Position numbers and translations under genes: made by a program. A stretch of 59,197 nucleotides of DNA from an uncultured Christensenella sp. GTDB taxonomy: Bacteria; Bacillota; Clostridia; Christensenellales; UBA1242. Below, in pieces: positions 44,275 to 53,285 of this stretch (the first letter of the stretch is position 1; the number at the start of each line of letters is the position of its first letter). The notes under the pieces are model-generated. The model had not been told where the DNA came from. It searched no databases and saw only the letters and a list, made by a program, of their open reading frames with translations. The stretch lies in contig CASDOR010000011.1 of assembly GCA_949282135.1 (NCBI GenBank), forward strand, positions 1 to 59,197, in the 5' to 3' direction.

Positions 44275-46368
44275 ATGAAATTAGTTATTATAGAAGGTCC
44301 TGGTAAGAGGGAGACTTTAAAAAAATATTTAGGAAAGGATTATGATGTCGTGGCGACAAAAGGTCATATTAGAGATTTACCTGCTAAAACTCTTGGGGTA
44401 GACGTTTCAAATAATTTTGAGCCACAATATGAAATAATGCCTGGAAAAGAAAGTATTATAAAGGAATTAAAACAAAAGGCAGGCAAGGCTGAAAAGGTTC
44501 TTCTTGCAACTGACCCTGATAGAGAGGGTGAGTCTATTTCTTGGCATATTGAGCACATTTTAAATATAGATGAAAACGAAAAGTGCAGGATTGAATTTAA
44601 TGAAATTTCAAAATCTGTTGTAACTCGAGCAGTAGAAAACCCAAGAAAAATAGATATGGATTTGGTTCATGCTCAGCAAGGTAGAAGAGTTCTTGACAGG
44701 CTTGTTGGTTATAAGGTTTCGCCTATTATTTGCAAGAAAATTAGACCAAATCTTAGCGCTGGTAGGGTTCAGTCTGTTGCGTTAAAACTTATTGTTGATA
44801 GGGAAAAAGAAATAAATGCCTTTAAGCCAAAAGAATATTGGGTAATAAATGCTACTTTAGAAAAGGATAAAATAAAGTTTAAATCAAGTTTATACTATAA
44901 AGATGGTAAAAAATTTGTGCCAGGTAATGAAAAAGAGGCATTAGAGGTGCTTGATAACATAAAAGGCAAAGATTTTGTTGTTGGTGAAATTAAAAGGACT
45001 GTTACAAAGTCGAGCCCTCCACCACCTTTTATTACAAGTACAATGCAACAAGATGCACTAAATAAAATTGGTATGTCTATTTCTCAAACTACTCGTAGTG
45101 CTCAGGAATTATATGAAGGAGTAGAACTTGGAAGTGAAGGTAAAACAGCACTAATTACATACATTAGAACGGACTCTACACGTGTATCTCCAGAAGCTAT
45201 GGCTAGTGCAAAAGAATATATCATAAAAAATTATGGAAAAGATTATGCGCCAGCTACTTTTAATATTTATAAGACCAAAAAGAATGCACAAGATGCCCAC
45301 GAGGCGATAAGACCAATTAGTCTTGAAAAGACCCCTGAGTCGGTAAAACAATATATGTCAAATGAAAACTACAAGCTTTACAAATTAATTTATGAGAGAT
45401 TTGTAGCAAGTCAGATGACGCAAGCAACATATGACTCTAAGCAAGTGGTTGTAAATGTTGGTAATTACGGTTTCCGTGCAAGTGGGAGGACACCAATTTT
45501 TGCTGGATATACCAAGGCATACAAGATGTATGAGGAGAATGAAACTGAAAATAATGTAGAGAGTAAACTTCCAAAACTAGAAGAAAATGACAAATTAAAT
45601 CTTGATAGTATTTCAAAGGAACAAAAGTTTACAAAGCCTCCGGCAAGATTTACAGAAGCTAGTCTCATTAAGACTATGGAGGAAAAGGGAATTGGTCGTC
45701 CTGCTACTTATGCTCCTACAATAATGACTTTGCTAAATAGAAAATACATGGAAAGAGAAGGAAAGTATCTTCATCCAACAGAACTTGGGAACACTGTCAC
45801 AGAATTCCTCGAAAAGTATTTTAGCGACATAATGAATGTATCATTTACAGCTGAAATGGAAGATGACCTAGATAAGATTGAAGAGGGAAAAGCAAAGTGG
45901 CAAGACGTAATAAAGAAATTTTACACAGGCTTTGAAAGAGAATTGAAGTCTGCATATGTGGGTGCAAAATCAATGAGTGTAAAGCCTGAGGAAAGTGACG
46001 TTATTTGTGAAAAATGCGGTGCAAAGATGGTAATTAGGCAAGGAAAATATGCAAAATTCCTTGCGTGTCCAAATTATCCTAGATGTCAAAACATAAAAAG
46101 TCTTACCCCTCCAAAAGAACCGGTTTGCAAATGTCCAAACTGCGGAAAGGATGTAATTGAAAGAAGGACTAAAACGGGTAAGATTTTCTATGGATGCTCT
46201 GGGTATCCAAATTGCTCGTTTGCGAGCTGGGATAAACCAACAAATCTTAAATGCCCAAAATGTAAAAACTATTTAACTGTCAAAGAATACAAAAATTATT
46301 CAGTGTTTAAGTGTTCAAATAAAGAATGCGATTTTGAAAAACGTGAGGAATTAGAACAAAAAAAATAA
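44275..46368 (+). CDS. topA: DNA topoisomerase I
   Basis: Relaxes negative supercoils. 697 residues: TOPRIM with DPDREGE, active tyrosine Y296 in TYIRTDSTR, and three C-terminal four-cysteine zinc ribbons (CEKC...C...C, CPNC..., CPKC...). The usual first motif VESPAKAKT reads IEGPGKRET; the catalytic glutamate and lysine are kept. Same order as in Bacillus (dprA-topA), but trmFO and xerC are missing before hslV. Confidence 0.96.
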   Translation: MKLVIIEGPGKRETLKKYLGKDYDVVATKGHIRDLPAKTLGVDVSNNFEPQYEIMPGKESIIKELKQKAGKAEKVLLATDPDREGESISWHIEHILNIDENEKCRIEFNEISKSVVTRAVENPRKIDMDLVHAQQGRRVLDRLVGYKVSPIICKKIRPNLSAGRVQSVALKLIVDREKEINAFKPKEYWVINATLEKDKIKFKSSLYYKDGKKFVPGNEKEALEVLDNIKGKDFVVGEIKRTVTKSSPPPPFITSTMQQDALNKIGMSISQTTRSAQELYEGVELGSEGKTALITYIRTDSTRVSPEAMASAKEYIIKNYGKDYAPATFNIYKTKKNAQDAHEAIRPISLEKTPESVKQYMSNENYKLYKLIYERFVASQMTQATYDSKQVVVNVGNYGFRASGRTPIFAGYTKAYKMYEENETENNVESKLPKLEENDKLNLDSISKEQKFTKPPARFTEASLIKTMEEKGIGRPATYAPTIMTLLNRKYMEREGKYLHPTELGNTVTEFLEKYFSDIMNVSFTAEMEDDLDKIEEGKAKWQDVIKKFYTGFERELKSAYVGAKSMSVKPEESDVICEKCGAKMVIRQGKYAKFLACPNYPRCQNIKSLTPPKEPVCKCPNCGKDVIERRTKTGKIFYGCSGYPNCSFASWDKPTNLKCPKCKNYLTVKEYKNYSVFKCSNKECDFEKREELEQKK

Positions 46369-46418
46369 GTTCTTATAAAAATTAGTCATTAGGCATTATA
46401 AAAGCAAATACTTTAAAA

Positions 46419-46447
46419 TTGATTGACAAAACAGCTTAAAATATAAA
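46419..46447 (+). promoter_or_regulatory. Possible hslV promoter
   Basis: TTGATT (46419-46424), 17-bp spacer, TATAAA (46442-46447). An overlapping TTGACA (46423-46428) lacks a well-spaced -10 box. Confidence 0.45.
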
Positions 46448-46472
46448 AAATAATACTAAAAAAGGAGAAATT

Positions 46473-47009
46473 ATGGAAGGTATTAGAAGTACAACTATAG
46501 TCGCTGTAAAACGTAATGGTAAGACCGCTATTGCAGGTGATGGGCAAGTGACGGTTGGCGAAAAGTTTATTATTAAAAACAATGCGACAAAGGTAAGAAG
46601 AATATATAATGATAAAGTAATAATAGGTTTTGCTGGGTCTGCAGCGGATGCCTTTAGTTTGTCTCAAAAGTTTGAGGAGTTACTTCAAAAATTTAGTGGA
46701 AACCTTATGAGAAGTGCTGTTGAACTTGCAATAGGTTTTAGAGAAGATAAATACACAAGAAAACTTGATGCTCTTATGCTTGTTGCTGACAAAGATAATC
46801 TTTTATACGTTTCAGGCAATGGAGACGTGTTTGAACCTGAATATGGGGTGGCGGCAATAGGTAGTGGTGAGTTTTATGCACTTGCAGCATCTCGTGCACT
46901 TATTGAGAATACCGATTTGTCTGCTAAAGAAATTGCTCTTAAGGCTATGAAAATAACAAGTGACATTTGTGTGTTTACAAATGGTCACGTGACGGTTGAG
47001 GAGGTCTAA
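46473..47009 (+). CDS. hslV: ATP-dependent protease subunit HslV
   Basis: Threonine-protease core of the HslUV complex. 178 residues. After a six-residue leader (MEGIRS) the mature catalytic TTIVAV begins, followed by AIAGDGQVT, a lysine in TKVRRIYND and the IGSGEFYALAA segment. Leader removal would be needed to expose the N-terminal threonine. hslU starts 1 bp after the stop. Confidence 0.95.
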   Translation: MEGIRSTTIVAVKRNGKTAIAGDGQVTVGEKFIIKNNATKVRRIYNDKVIIGFAGSAADAFSLSQKFEELLQKFSGNLMRSAVELAIGFREDKYTRKLDALMLVADKDNLLYVSGNGDVFEPEYGVAAIGSGEFYALAASRALIENTDLSAKEIALKAMKITSDICVFTNGHVTVEEV

Positions 47010-47010
47010 A

Positions 47011-48330
47011 ATGGATTATACACCAAAACAAATTGTTGAAGAACTTGACAAATATATAATTGGGCAAGACAAGGCAAAAAAAGCGGTAGCAATAGCACTT
47101 AGAAATAGATACAGGAGAAGTAGACTTGACAAACAAATGCAAGAAGAAATTACTCCAAAAAATATCATTATGAAAGGTCCAACAGGCGTTGGTAAAACCG
47201 AAATTGCAAGAAGACTTGCAAAACTTGTTGGAGCACCTTTTATTAAGGTTGAAGCAACAAAGTACACTGAGGTAGGTTATGTCGGTAGAGATGTTGAAAG
47301 CATGGTACGTGACCTTGTTGAGGCATCTTTTAGACTTGTTAAAGATGAAAAGGTAAATGACGTTATATCAAAGGTTAAGCCAAATGTAGATAAGCGTCTA
47401 TTTGACCTTATCTATCCAACAAAAAAACAAACGGTTGATGGGGTTGACGTTGGTGGCGAAGAATACAAGGAACACATTAGACAAAACTTAACTAGCGGAA
47501 AATACGATGACGATTATGTTGAAATGGAAGTAAAAGAAGCTCCTCGTGCGTTTGAAATGGTGCCAGGAATGGGGGCTGAGATAAATATTGGCGACATAAT
47601 GGGAGGTATTTTTCCATCTCGAAAGAAAAAGAGAAAATTAACTATTCGTGAAGCTCGTGAAATTTTAAATCAAGAAGAATGCGACAAAGTTATAGATATG
47701 GATGCGACAAAGTCTGAGGCAATTAGACGTGCAGAACAAGAGGGCATTATCTTTATTGATGAAATAGACAAGATTGCGGGGACTTCTTCTCGTTCAAGCG
47801 GACCAGAGGTAAGTCGTGAGGGAGTACAAAGAGATATCTTACCTATTGTTGAAGGTTGTACAGTTAATACTAAATATGGAATAGTTAAAACTGACTACAT
47901 TTTATTTATTGCAGCTGGGGCTTTCCACGTGTCAAAGGTTGAAGATTTAATTCCAGAACTTCAAGGTAGATTTCCAATTAGAGTTGACCTTGATAATTTA
48001 ACCGCAAAAGAATTTTATAAAATTTTAACAGAACCTAAAAATGCAATAACTTTGCAATATCAAGAACTTTTAAAAGTTGATAACGTAAATATTATTTTTA
48101 AAGAAGATGCTTTAAAAGAAATTGCAAGGTATGCTGAAGAAGAGAATGAAACAAGCGAAAATTTGGGTGCACGTAGACTTCATACTGTGATTGAATTACT
48201 ACTTGAAGATATTAGCTATAATGCGGGTGGTAATCATCCTATGACGGATGTCATAATTGACAAGAAGTACGTAACTGAGGCATTTAAGAACTTTGACAAA
48301 GACCATGATTTGAGAAAATATGTCTTATAA
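47011..48330 (+). CDS. hslU: ATP-dependent protease ATPase subunit HslU
   Basis: AAA+ unfoldase that feeds HslV. 439 residues: GPTGVGKTEIARRLA (Walker A), the inserted I domain (~110-240), IIFIDEIDKIA (Walker B) and LGARRLHTV (sensor 2), ending DLRKYVL, the C-terminal tail that activates HslV. Start is ATG 47011 with GGAGG 6 bp upstream; a longer in-frame TTG start at 46996 contains that ribosome site and is unlikely. Confidence 0.96.
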   Translation: MDYTPKQIVEELDKYIIGQDKAKKAVAIALRNRYRRSRLDKQMQEEITPKNIIMKGPTGVGKTEIARRLAKLVGAPFIKVEATKYTEVGYVGRDVESMVRDLVEASFRLVKDEKVNDVISKVKPNVDKRLFDLIYPTKKQTVDGVDVGGEEYKEHIRQNLTSGKYDDDYVEMEVKEAPRAFEMVPGMGAEINIGDIMGGIFPSRKKKRKLTIREAREILNQEECDKVIDMDATKSEAIRRAEQEGIIFIDEIDKIAGTSSRSSGPEVSREGVQRDILPIVEGCTVNTKYGIVKTDYILFIAAGAFHVSKVEDLIPELQGRFPIRVDLDNLTAKEFYKILTEPKNAITLQYQELLKVDNVNIIFKEDALKEIARYAEEENETSENLGARRLHTVIELLLEDISYNAGGNHPMTDVIIDKKYVTEAFKNFDKDHDLRKYVL

Positions 48331-48348
48331 AATAAAAATACGAAAAGT

Positions 48349-48378
48349 TTGATTAACAATCACATATATTTGTGATAT
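48349..48378 (+). promoter_or_regulatory. trx promoter region with palindrome
   Basis: TTGATT (48349-48354) and TGATAT (48373-48378) with 18-bp spacing. A palindrome ATCACA-TATATT-TGTGAT (48359-48376) fills the spacer and could be an operator. Confidence 0.5.
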
Positions 48379-48410
48379 ATTGTTTATAGATTTTAAAAGG
48401 GGAAAAGAAA

Positions 48411-48716
48411 ATGGAACTTGAACATTTAAATTCTGACAATTTTGATGAAAAAATTAAAGAGGGAACAGTCCTTGTTGATTTTTTTGCAACTTGGTGTGGT
48501 CCTTGTAGGATGCTTGGTCCTATTTTGGAGCAGGTTAGTAGTGAAGTCCAAGGCAAGGCAAGTATTTATAAGGTAGATATTGATGAATGTATGGATATTG
48601 CAAAACGCTTTGGCATTATGAGCGTACCTACTATGATCGTTTTTAAAGACGGAAAAGAAAGTGATAGGCTTATAGGATTAAGACAAAAAAATCAAATACT
48701 TGATGCTTTAAAGTAA
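48411..48716 (+). CDS. trxA: Thioredoxin
   Basis: 101 residues, single thioredoxin fold with the active site ATWCGPCRM and the cis-proline segment MSVPTMIVF. Reduces protein disulfides with thioredoxin reductase, which is not in the window. It has its own promoter and terminator. Confidence 0.95.
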   Translation: MELEHLNSDNFDEKIKEGTVLVDFFATWCGPCRMLGPILEQVSSEVQGKASIYKVDIDECMDIAKRFGIMSVPTMIVFKDGKESDRLIGLRQKNQILDALK

Positions 48717-48729
48717 AAAAATAATGCAG

Positions 48730-48757
48730 GACGAGGGAGATAAACTCTCGTCTTTTT
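48730..48757 (+). terminator. trx terminator
   Basis: GACGAG (48730-48735) pairs with CTCGTC (48747-48752), followed by T5. Confidence 0.85.
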
Positions 48758-48768
48758 AATATTACGAA

Positions 48769-49250
48769 GGCGACCGCGAGAGACGTTCCACCTCTCGCGA
48801 CCGCCCGCGTTCTACATAACTATTTACACCATATTCTACGTGCTTTAAGTATAATTCGTATTTACTGCATATTATTTTTTTTTAAATTAAAGCACTTAAA
48901 TATTAAAACTTTTTAAATAAATAATTTTTGTGTTTTATAAAAATTAAAATTTTTGATATAAAAAACATAGGGTTTTATATTACTTCTTGGCTCGAGATTG
49001 CTTTTTTTGTCCTGTTTGTTTCGCGGTGTTTTTGTCGGTGTTAGGGGCTACTACGGTGTGTTCTTATTGTATAGTGATTATCTGGACATTAGTGATGCTT
49101 CTCTCGCGTTTCGCCCTTCCCTTATCCTTTAGATAGGGGTTAGGGGGAATACCTTCCTCCTCCGGTTTTTTCTTTTTCTCTTGTCACGCGACCGCGCGGG
49201 ACAAAAAAGAGACAAAGGAAAAACCATAGGCTCAAAAAGACCTCGTTAAA
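48769..49250. other. Structured, locally GC-rich intergenic region
   Basis: About 480 bp with no credible gene. It contains hairpin CGCGAGAG (48775-48782)/CTCTCGCG (48792-48799) next to repeated GCGACCGC words, an inverted repeat GTGCTTTAA/TTAAAGCAC (near 48840 and 48888), an imperfect hairpin around CCCTTCCCTTATC/GATAGGGGTTAGGG (near 49127-49158), and a long imperfect stem from GGTTTTTTC (near 49163) to GGAAAAACC (near 49217) whose loop has CGCGACCGCGCGGG, resembling the first block. It resembles the patch at 17168 in style but not clearly in sequence. Confidence 0.6.
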
Positions 49251-49285
49251 AAGTCGCAACTTTAAAAAAGTTGCGACCTTTTTTT
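49251..49285 (+). terminator. Terminator hairpin with GTCGCAACTT core
   Basis: GTCGCAACTT (49253-49262) pairs with AAGTTGCGAC (49268-49277), followed by a T run. Confidence 0.75.
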
Positions 49286-49289
49286 AAAA

Positions 49290-49326
49290 TCGCAACTTGC
49301 TTACAAGTTGCGACTTAATTTTTTTA
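49290..49326 (+). terminator. Second hairpin with the same core
   Basis: TCGCAACTTG (49290-49299) pairs with CAAGTTGCGA (49304-49313), then TTAA and seven T. Lies just after the Fic gene on the minus strand and may serve both directions. Confidence 0.65.
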
Positions 49327-49362
49327 ATTTAAACCTATTTTTATATAACATTTTAAATTATT

Positions 49363-50253
49363 TTAATATTCTATCTTAAAATAGTCTAGCCAAGTTTTGT
49401 ATTTATCTTGACAAGATAAGCAAGTGTCAATAAGGTAGCCTTTTTCGTTTTTCCACTCCTTAAGTCCTCTATAGTAAAATAATTTATGCTCTTCATCAAT
49501 AATAAAGGGAACAATATTATTTGCTAGACATTCCTTAAACATAATAAGTCTACCGACTCTACCGTTTCCGTCTTGAAAAGGATGGATTTTTTCAAACTTA
49601 ACATGAAAATCAATTATGTCTTTTATTGTTTTACCTTGGATTAAGTGATAATCATCTAAAAGACTTTTCATTTCATATTTAACCTTTTTAGGCTCGCAAG
49701 TTTCTTCGTCTCCGACCTCATTTGGTAGGGACTTATATTCTCCTACTTTAAACCAATCTTTCTTACTATCCACTGTGTTAGTTTTTAAAATTTTATGAAT
49801 TTCTTTTATCATAGTTTCTGAAAGTGGTTTTGTTGCATTATCTATAATATAATCTACGCAATTAAAATGGTTTGTCGTTTCAATTATGTCATTTACATTT
49901 ATTTGTTTGCCATCACTAAGTATAGTATTTGTTTCAAAAATATATCTTGTTTGTGCATGTGTTAAAGTGCTACCTTCAATATGATTTGAATTATAGGTTA
50001 ATTCAATTTGTGTTTTATGATAAATTCCACCGCTTAATTTAATGTCTTTTTCCTCTTTTAAAGCATTTAATAATTTGTTACTACTAAATATCTTTGTTAC
50101 TTTGCGACTAGGTTTAACTGCGTCTATTGGAATATTCCACGTTTTTCCGGTTAAAAAAGCCCCCAAAATTCTTCCTTCTTTGCAGTAATTTCTTACCATT
50201 CTACTTGATATGTTCCATTTTTTTGCTATTTCGTTTACGGATAGATATTTCAT
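49363..50253 (-). CDS. Fic-domain protein with N-terminal HTH
   Basis: 296 residues. N-terminal helix-turn-helix (~1-50, VNEIAKKWNISSRMVRNYC), then a Fic domain with the complete catalytic motif HPFQDGNGRVGR (224-235; H224) expected to transfer AMP to target hydroxyls. An inhibitory helix motif SNHIEG (89-94) precedes it in the same chain (class II), so it should be autoinhibited rather than need an antitoxin. The HTH and the operator-like repeats at its promoter suggest autoregulation. AAGGAG lies 5 bp before the ATG. Target unknown. Confidence 0.92.
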   Translation of the reverse strand: MKYLSVNEIAKKWNISSRMVRNYCKEGRILGAFLTGKTWNIPIDAVKPSRKVTKIFSSNKLLNALKEEKDIKLSGGIYHKTQIELTYNSNHIEGSTLTHAQTRYIFETNTILSDGKQINVNDIIETTNHFNCVDYIIDNATKPLSETMIKEIHKILKTNTVDSKKDWFKVGEYKSLPNEVGDEETCEPKKVKYEMKSLLDDYHLIQGKTIKDIIDFHVKFEKIHPFQDGNGRVGRLIMFKECLANNIVPFIIDEEHKLFYYRGLKEWKNEKGYLIDTCLSCQDKYKTWLDYFKIEY

Positions 50254-50273
50254 TTTAACTCCTTACTATGTAT

Positions 50274-50329
50274 ATTTTATTCTCATATCGGAAGTTTGTC
50301 AACAATTTATAACTATATTATTTCCGATA
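50274..50329 (-). promoter_or_regulatory. Fic promoter with flanking inverted-repeat operator
   Basis: Minus-strand TTGACA (50302-50297), 17-bp spacer, TAAAAT (50279-50274). A perfect inverted repeat TATCGGAA (50286-50293, inside the spacer) and TTCCGATA (50322-50329, upstream of -35) brackets the -35 box. Confidence 0.8.
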
Positions 50330-50569
50330 AAGGAAACTTTTACTTAATTTTAACAACCGATTATTACCACAAAACAATTATGTCTAGTAATTAGGTTAGG
50401 GATTAAAAGTTTATTTAGAAGAGGATTTTAAGGTTTTTAACTTTAAAAAAAAGGTATAAAAAGTCAAAATTATTTTTATTATTTTGCGTAAGTTTTGTTT
50501 GTTTGTCTAAAAAATTTAATTTTGGGTAACATTGTTATAGAAAAATAAGTAAATTACTTTAAAATATAA
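50330..50569. other. Intergenic stretch without visible gene
   Basis: AT-rich DNA between the Fic promoter and the secD promoter; I see no gene, hairpin or repeat of note. Confidence 0.6.
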
Positions 50570-50598
50570 TTGACTTAAAAAACATATTCTTGTATACT
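50570..50598 (+). promoter_or_regulatory. secDF promoter
   Basis: TTGACT (50570-50575), 17-bp spacer, TATACT (50593-50598), 37 bp before secD. Confidence 0.75.
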
Positions 50599-50634
50599 TA
50601 GTTCGTTACAACAAAAGGAGAGAAAGGTAGTATA

Positions 50635-51978
50635 ATGAGCAAAACTAGGTCGAAAATCAAACTATGTATTGTGGCTGTGCTGACCATTATTGGGTTAATA
50701 CTCACATTTGTTAGTTTTGTTATACCAACAACCAATACAACCTTTAGAGGTTTTTTTGGGGCTATAAATCTTGGTTATGATATAAATGGCGGTAGACTCG
50801 CTGTTTTTGAAATTGCAGACGATAACATGTCTAGTCAAAATAAAGACATGTATCTTGACGAGACTCTTTTAAAGCTTAGAAGAGCCTTTGAAAGTGAAGG
50901 GTACAATATTACTCGTCAAGGTGACACTATTAGAATTGAAGCTTCTAAGTATGATGATGAAAACATGACAGATCTTCTAGGCCGTGCTGGGAGCACATCT
51001 GACCTTATGGACCTTGTTGGTTCAAGTGAGGGTATTAGCATCAATACTAGTTCATCTGACGCAAATGCTGAGGGTAGTATCACTTCTGAGTTTATTGATA
51101 GATGCGAGTGGGGACCAAATACTCAGGGCGCAGGATATAGAGTCTCTATTATCTTTACAGAGGCTGGACAAGAAATGCTTAGAGAAATGACTCAAGGCAT
51201 AATTGATAGTGGAAGTGGTAGTGTATATATTTACTTAGACGGACAAAATTATAATAGTTTGAGTGCCAGCGATATGCTAGGGGCAATGACTTCTATTGAT
51301 TTATATTCCGAAAGTACTGAGGCTGCTGAGAGTTTGGCCGTTAGAGTTAATGCACTTGCAAAACCTGTAACTCTTAGAAAGATTGTTGATAATGAAGTTA
51401 CAAGTGGGCTTAACACTGACTTAAGTGCGTTTTTTGGAAATATGGAGATGCTTACTATTATATTTTTAGCAATACTTCTTCTTGCAACTATTATTTTCTT
51501 GCTTGTGAGGTATAGGGTTTTAGGGCTACTTGCGACAATGAGCTTAGGAATATTTTTGTCAGTCTATGCGTTTTTACTTCAGTCAATTCCACTAGTTGTT
51601 CTTGACCTAAACGGACTTCTTGGAGTGATGTTCGTTTACGCACTTTTGTTAAGTTCAATTGTAGAAATTTTTGAAAGAATTAGGTTTGAATATAAGCAAG
51701 GTAAAAAGATACCAAATAGTGTTATGAGTGCTTTTAGAAATAAAACACTAACTGTACTTGAAAAATATTTATTTGTAGTTATAATGTGTGCTATTTTCTA
51801 TCTAGTTGGTGGGGCAGGATTAAAGTATTTTGCTGTGTCTACTTTTATAGGAATGTTTGTTAACTACTTCGTTTTGTTTGTGGCTCTTCGTGGGACTTGC
51901 TATTCGTATATAAACATTAATAGTACTCGTAAAAATTTCTACAACCTAAAAAGGGAGGTAGGAAAGAATGAAATCTAA
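50635..51978 (+). CDS. secD: Protein translocase subunit SecD
   Basis: Membrane partner of SecYEG that uses proton flow to complete secretion. 447 residues: first helix (~9-30), the GYDINGG motif (usual GLDLxGG), a large extracytoplasmic P1 region, then five more helices from ~265. The P1 region is compact. Its end overlaps secF by 11 bp. Separate secD and secF, not a fusion as in Bacillus. Confidence 0.93.
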   Translation: MSKTRSKIKLCIVAVLTIIGLILTFVSFVIPTTNTTFRGFFGAINLGYDINGGRLAVFEIADDNMSSQNKDMYLDETLLKLRRAFESEGYNITRQGDTIRIEASKYDDENMTDLLGRAGSTSDLMDLVGSSEGISINTSSSDANAEGSITSEFIDRCEWGPNTQGAGYRVSIIFTEAGQEMLREMTQGIIDSGSGSVYIYLDGQNYNSLSASDMLGAMTSIDLYSESTEAAESLAVRVNALAKPVTLRKIVDNEVTSGLNTDLSAFFGNMEMLTIIFLAILLLATIIFLLVRYRVLGLLATMSLGIFLSVYAFLLQSIPLVVLDLNGLLGVMFVYALLLSSIVEIFERIRFEYKQGKKIPNSVMSAFRNKTLTVLEKYLFVVIMCAIFYLVGGAGLKYFAVSTFIGMFVNYFVLFVALRGTCYSYININSTRKNFYNLKREVGKNEI

Positions 51979-53044
51979 AGAAAATAGAATTGTTGATTAT
52001 GCTAGGTTTTTCAAGCCTTGTCTTATTGTTATATTTGCTCTTATTTTAATAAGTGCTTTTGTTATTGGTTTTTTTGGTTTTAATTTGGGGCTAGATTTCA
52101 CTGGAGGGACTCAACTAGTTGTTGAGTTTACAAATACAACTATTGAAGCAGATAATGATGAAGATTTATTTGTAGCACGTGATGAAGTAAAAAAGATTTT
52201 AGGTGAGCATAATGTAGACATAAACTCTTTCCAAGTACAAGGGGCTTACAATTCTAGGAGTTTTGTCATAACCTTTAATAACGTTTCAGATGACGTTTTA
52301 GATAGTATTAGACTTGATATAAATAGGGCACTTAATGAAGACGATTCAATTGATAGCAGTATTCTAGATACAAGCACTGATTTAACTAGAAATACTAGTG
52401 AAATAGACTCTTTTGTTGCAAGTTCTGAGTTTTTAACAATAGTTTCTTCACTTATATTTGCGATTACTCTTATTTGCATTTATGCATGCTTTAGATTTAG
52501 GGTTGCAGGGGGGCTTACAATTTTATTCGGTGCGATTGCTGATGTTTTATTATTTCTTTGCTTTATAGCTCTTGCTAGAATTGAGATTAATAGATATGTT
52601 TTTGTTACAACTGCTCTTTTAATGGCGCTCAGCGTTTATGCGAGTGTTAGCATGCTTATTAATATTAAAGGAAAAGCTAGAGATCCAAATCTTTCTACTA
52701 AGTCAAATGCTGATATAGTAAATCTTACTGTCGAAGAAACTTGGAAGCAGAATTTGTGTGTATACCTTGTGGCTTTCATTGCTTTGATTCTTTGGGGAAT
52801 ATTTTCGACAACAAACGTTTTGTATACATTAATTGCTATTATTGCAGGCATTGCAGTTGTTTTTGGTACTCACATTTTTGTGACTCCTGCTTTTTGGTCA
52901 AGTATTCAGAAAAATAGGGAAACGTTTTCAAAACGTGGAATTATTAGAACAGAAAATACTGGTAAGACTGCAGCAGTAAAACCTACTATAGCATCAGAAA
53001 ACAATAAGGATGATGAGGCTGAGGTAATTGAAGTTAAAGATTAG
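51968..53044 (+). CDS. secF: Protein translocase subunit SecF
   Basis: 358 residues, six predicted helices, with GFNLGLDFTGGTQ, the SecF signature, after the first helix. GGGAGG lies before ATG 51968 inside secD, so translation is coupled. The C-terminal ~50 residues form a charged cytoplasmic tail. Confidence 0.94.
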   Translation: MKSKENRIVDYARFFKPCLIVIFALILISAFVIGFFGFNLGLDFTGGTQLVVEFTNTTIEADNDEDLFVARDEVKKILGEHNVDINSFQVQGAYNSRSFVITFNNVSDDVLDSIRLDINRALNEDDSIDSSILDTSTDLTRNTSEIDSFVASSEFLTIVSSLIFAITLICIYACFRFRVAGGLTILFGAIADVLLFLCFIALARIEINRYVFVTTALLMALSVYASVSMLINIKGKARDPNLSTKSNADIVNLTVEETWKQNLCVYLVAFIALILWGIFSTTNVLYTLIAIIAGIAVVFGTHIFVTPAFWSSIQKNRETFSKRGIIRTENTGKTAAVKPTIASENNKDDEAEVIEVKD

Positions 53045-53091
53045 TTTTATTTAATCCTGACAAAATAGTGTAGAAATAAACAAAAAATGCT

Positions 53092-53121
53092 TTGATTAAA
53101 TTGTGCTAGTAATAATATAAT
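53092..53121 (+). promoter_or_regulatory. Possible yajC promoter
   Basis: TTGATT (53092-53097), 18-bp spacer, TATAAT (53116-53121), in the 241-bp gap after secF; it gives a leader of about 160 nt. Confidence 0.5.
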
Positions 53122-53285
53122 TATGATATCAATTAGTTTTTGCGGAAATATTATTAAATTTTTGTGAAGATAATGAGAAAAAAAGAAAAAGAGAAAACTT
53201 AGATAGACTTGTTAAATGTAATTCTTTTAGTTTGTAATTTATAAAAGTTTTGATTCTAGTAAATAAAGTGTAAGGAGTAAAAAGT

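Noticed and set aside
46996..47010. Upstream TTG start for HslU
   Set aside because: The extension is the Shine-Dalgarno sequence itself translated; ATG 47011 has ideal spacing and matches the family N-terminus.
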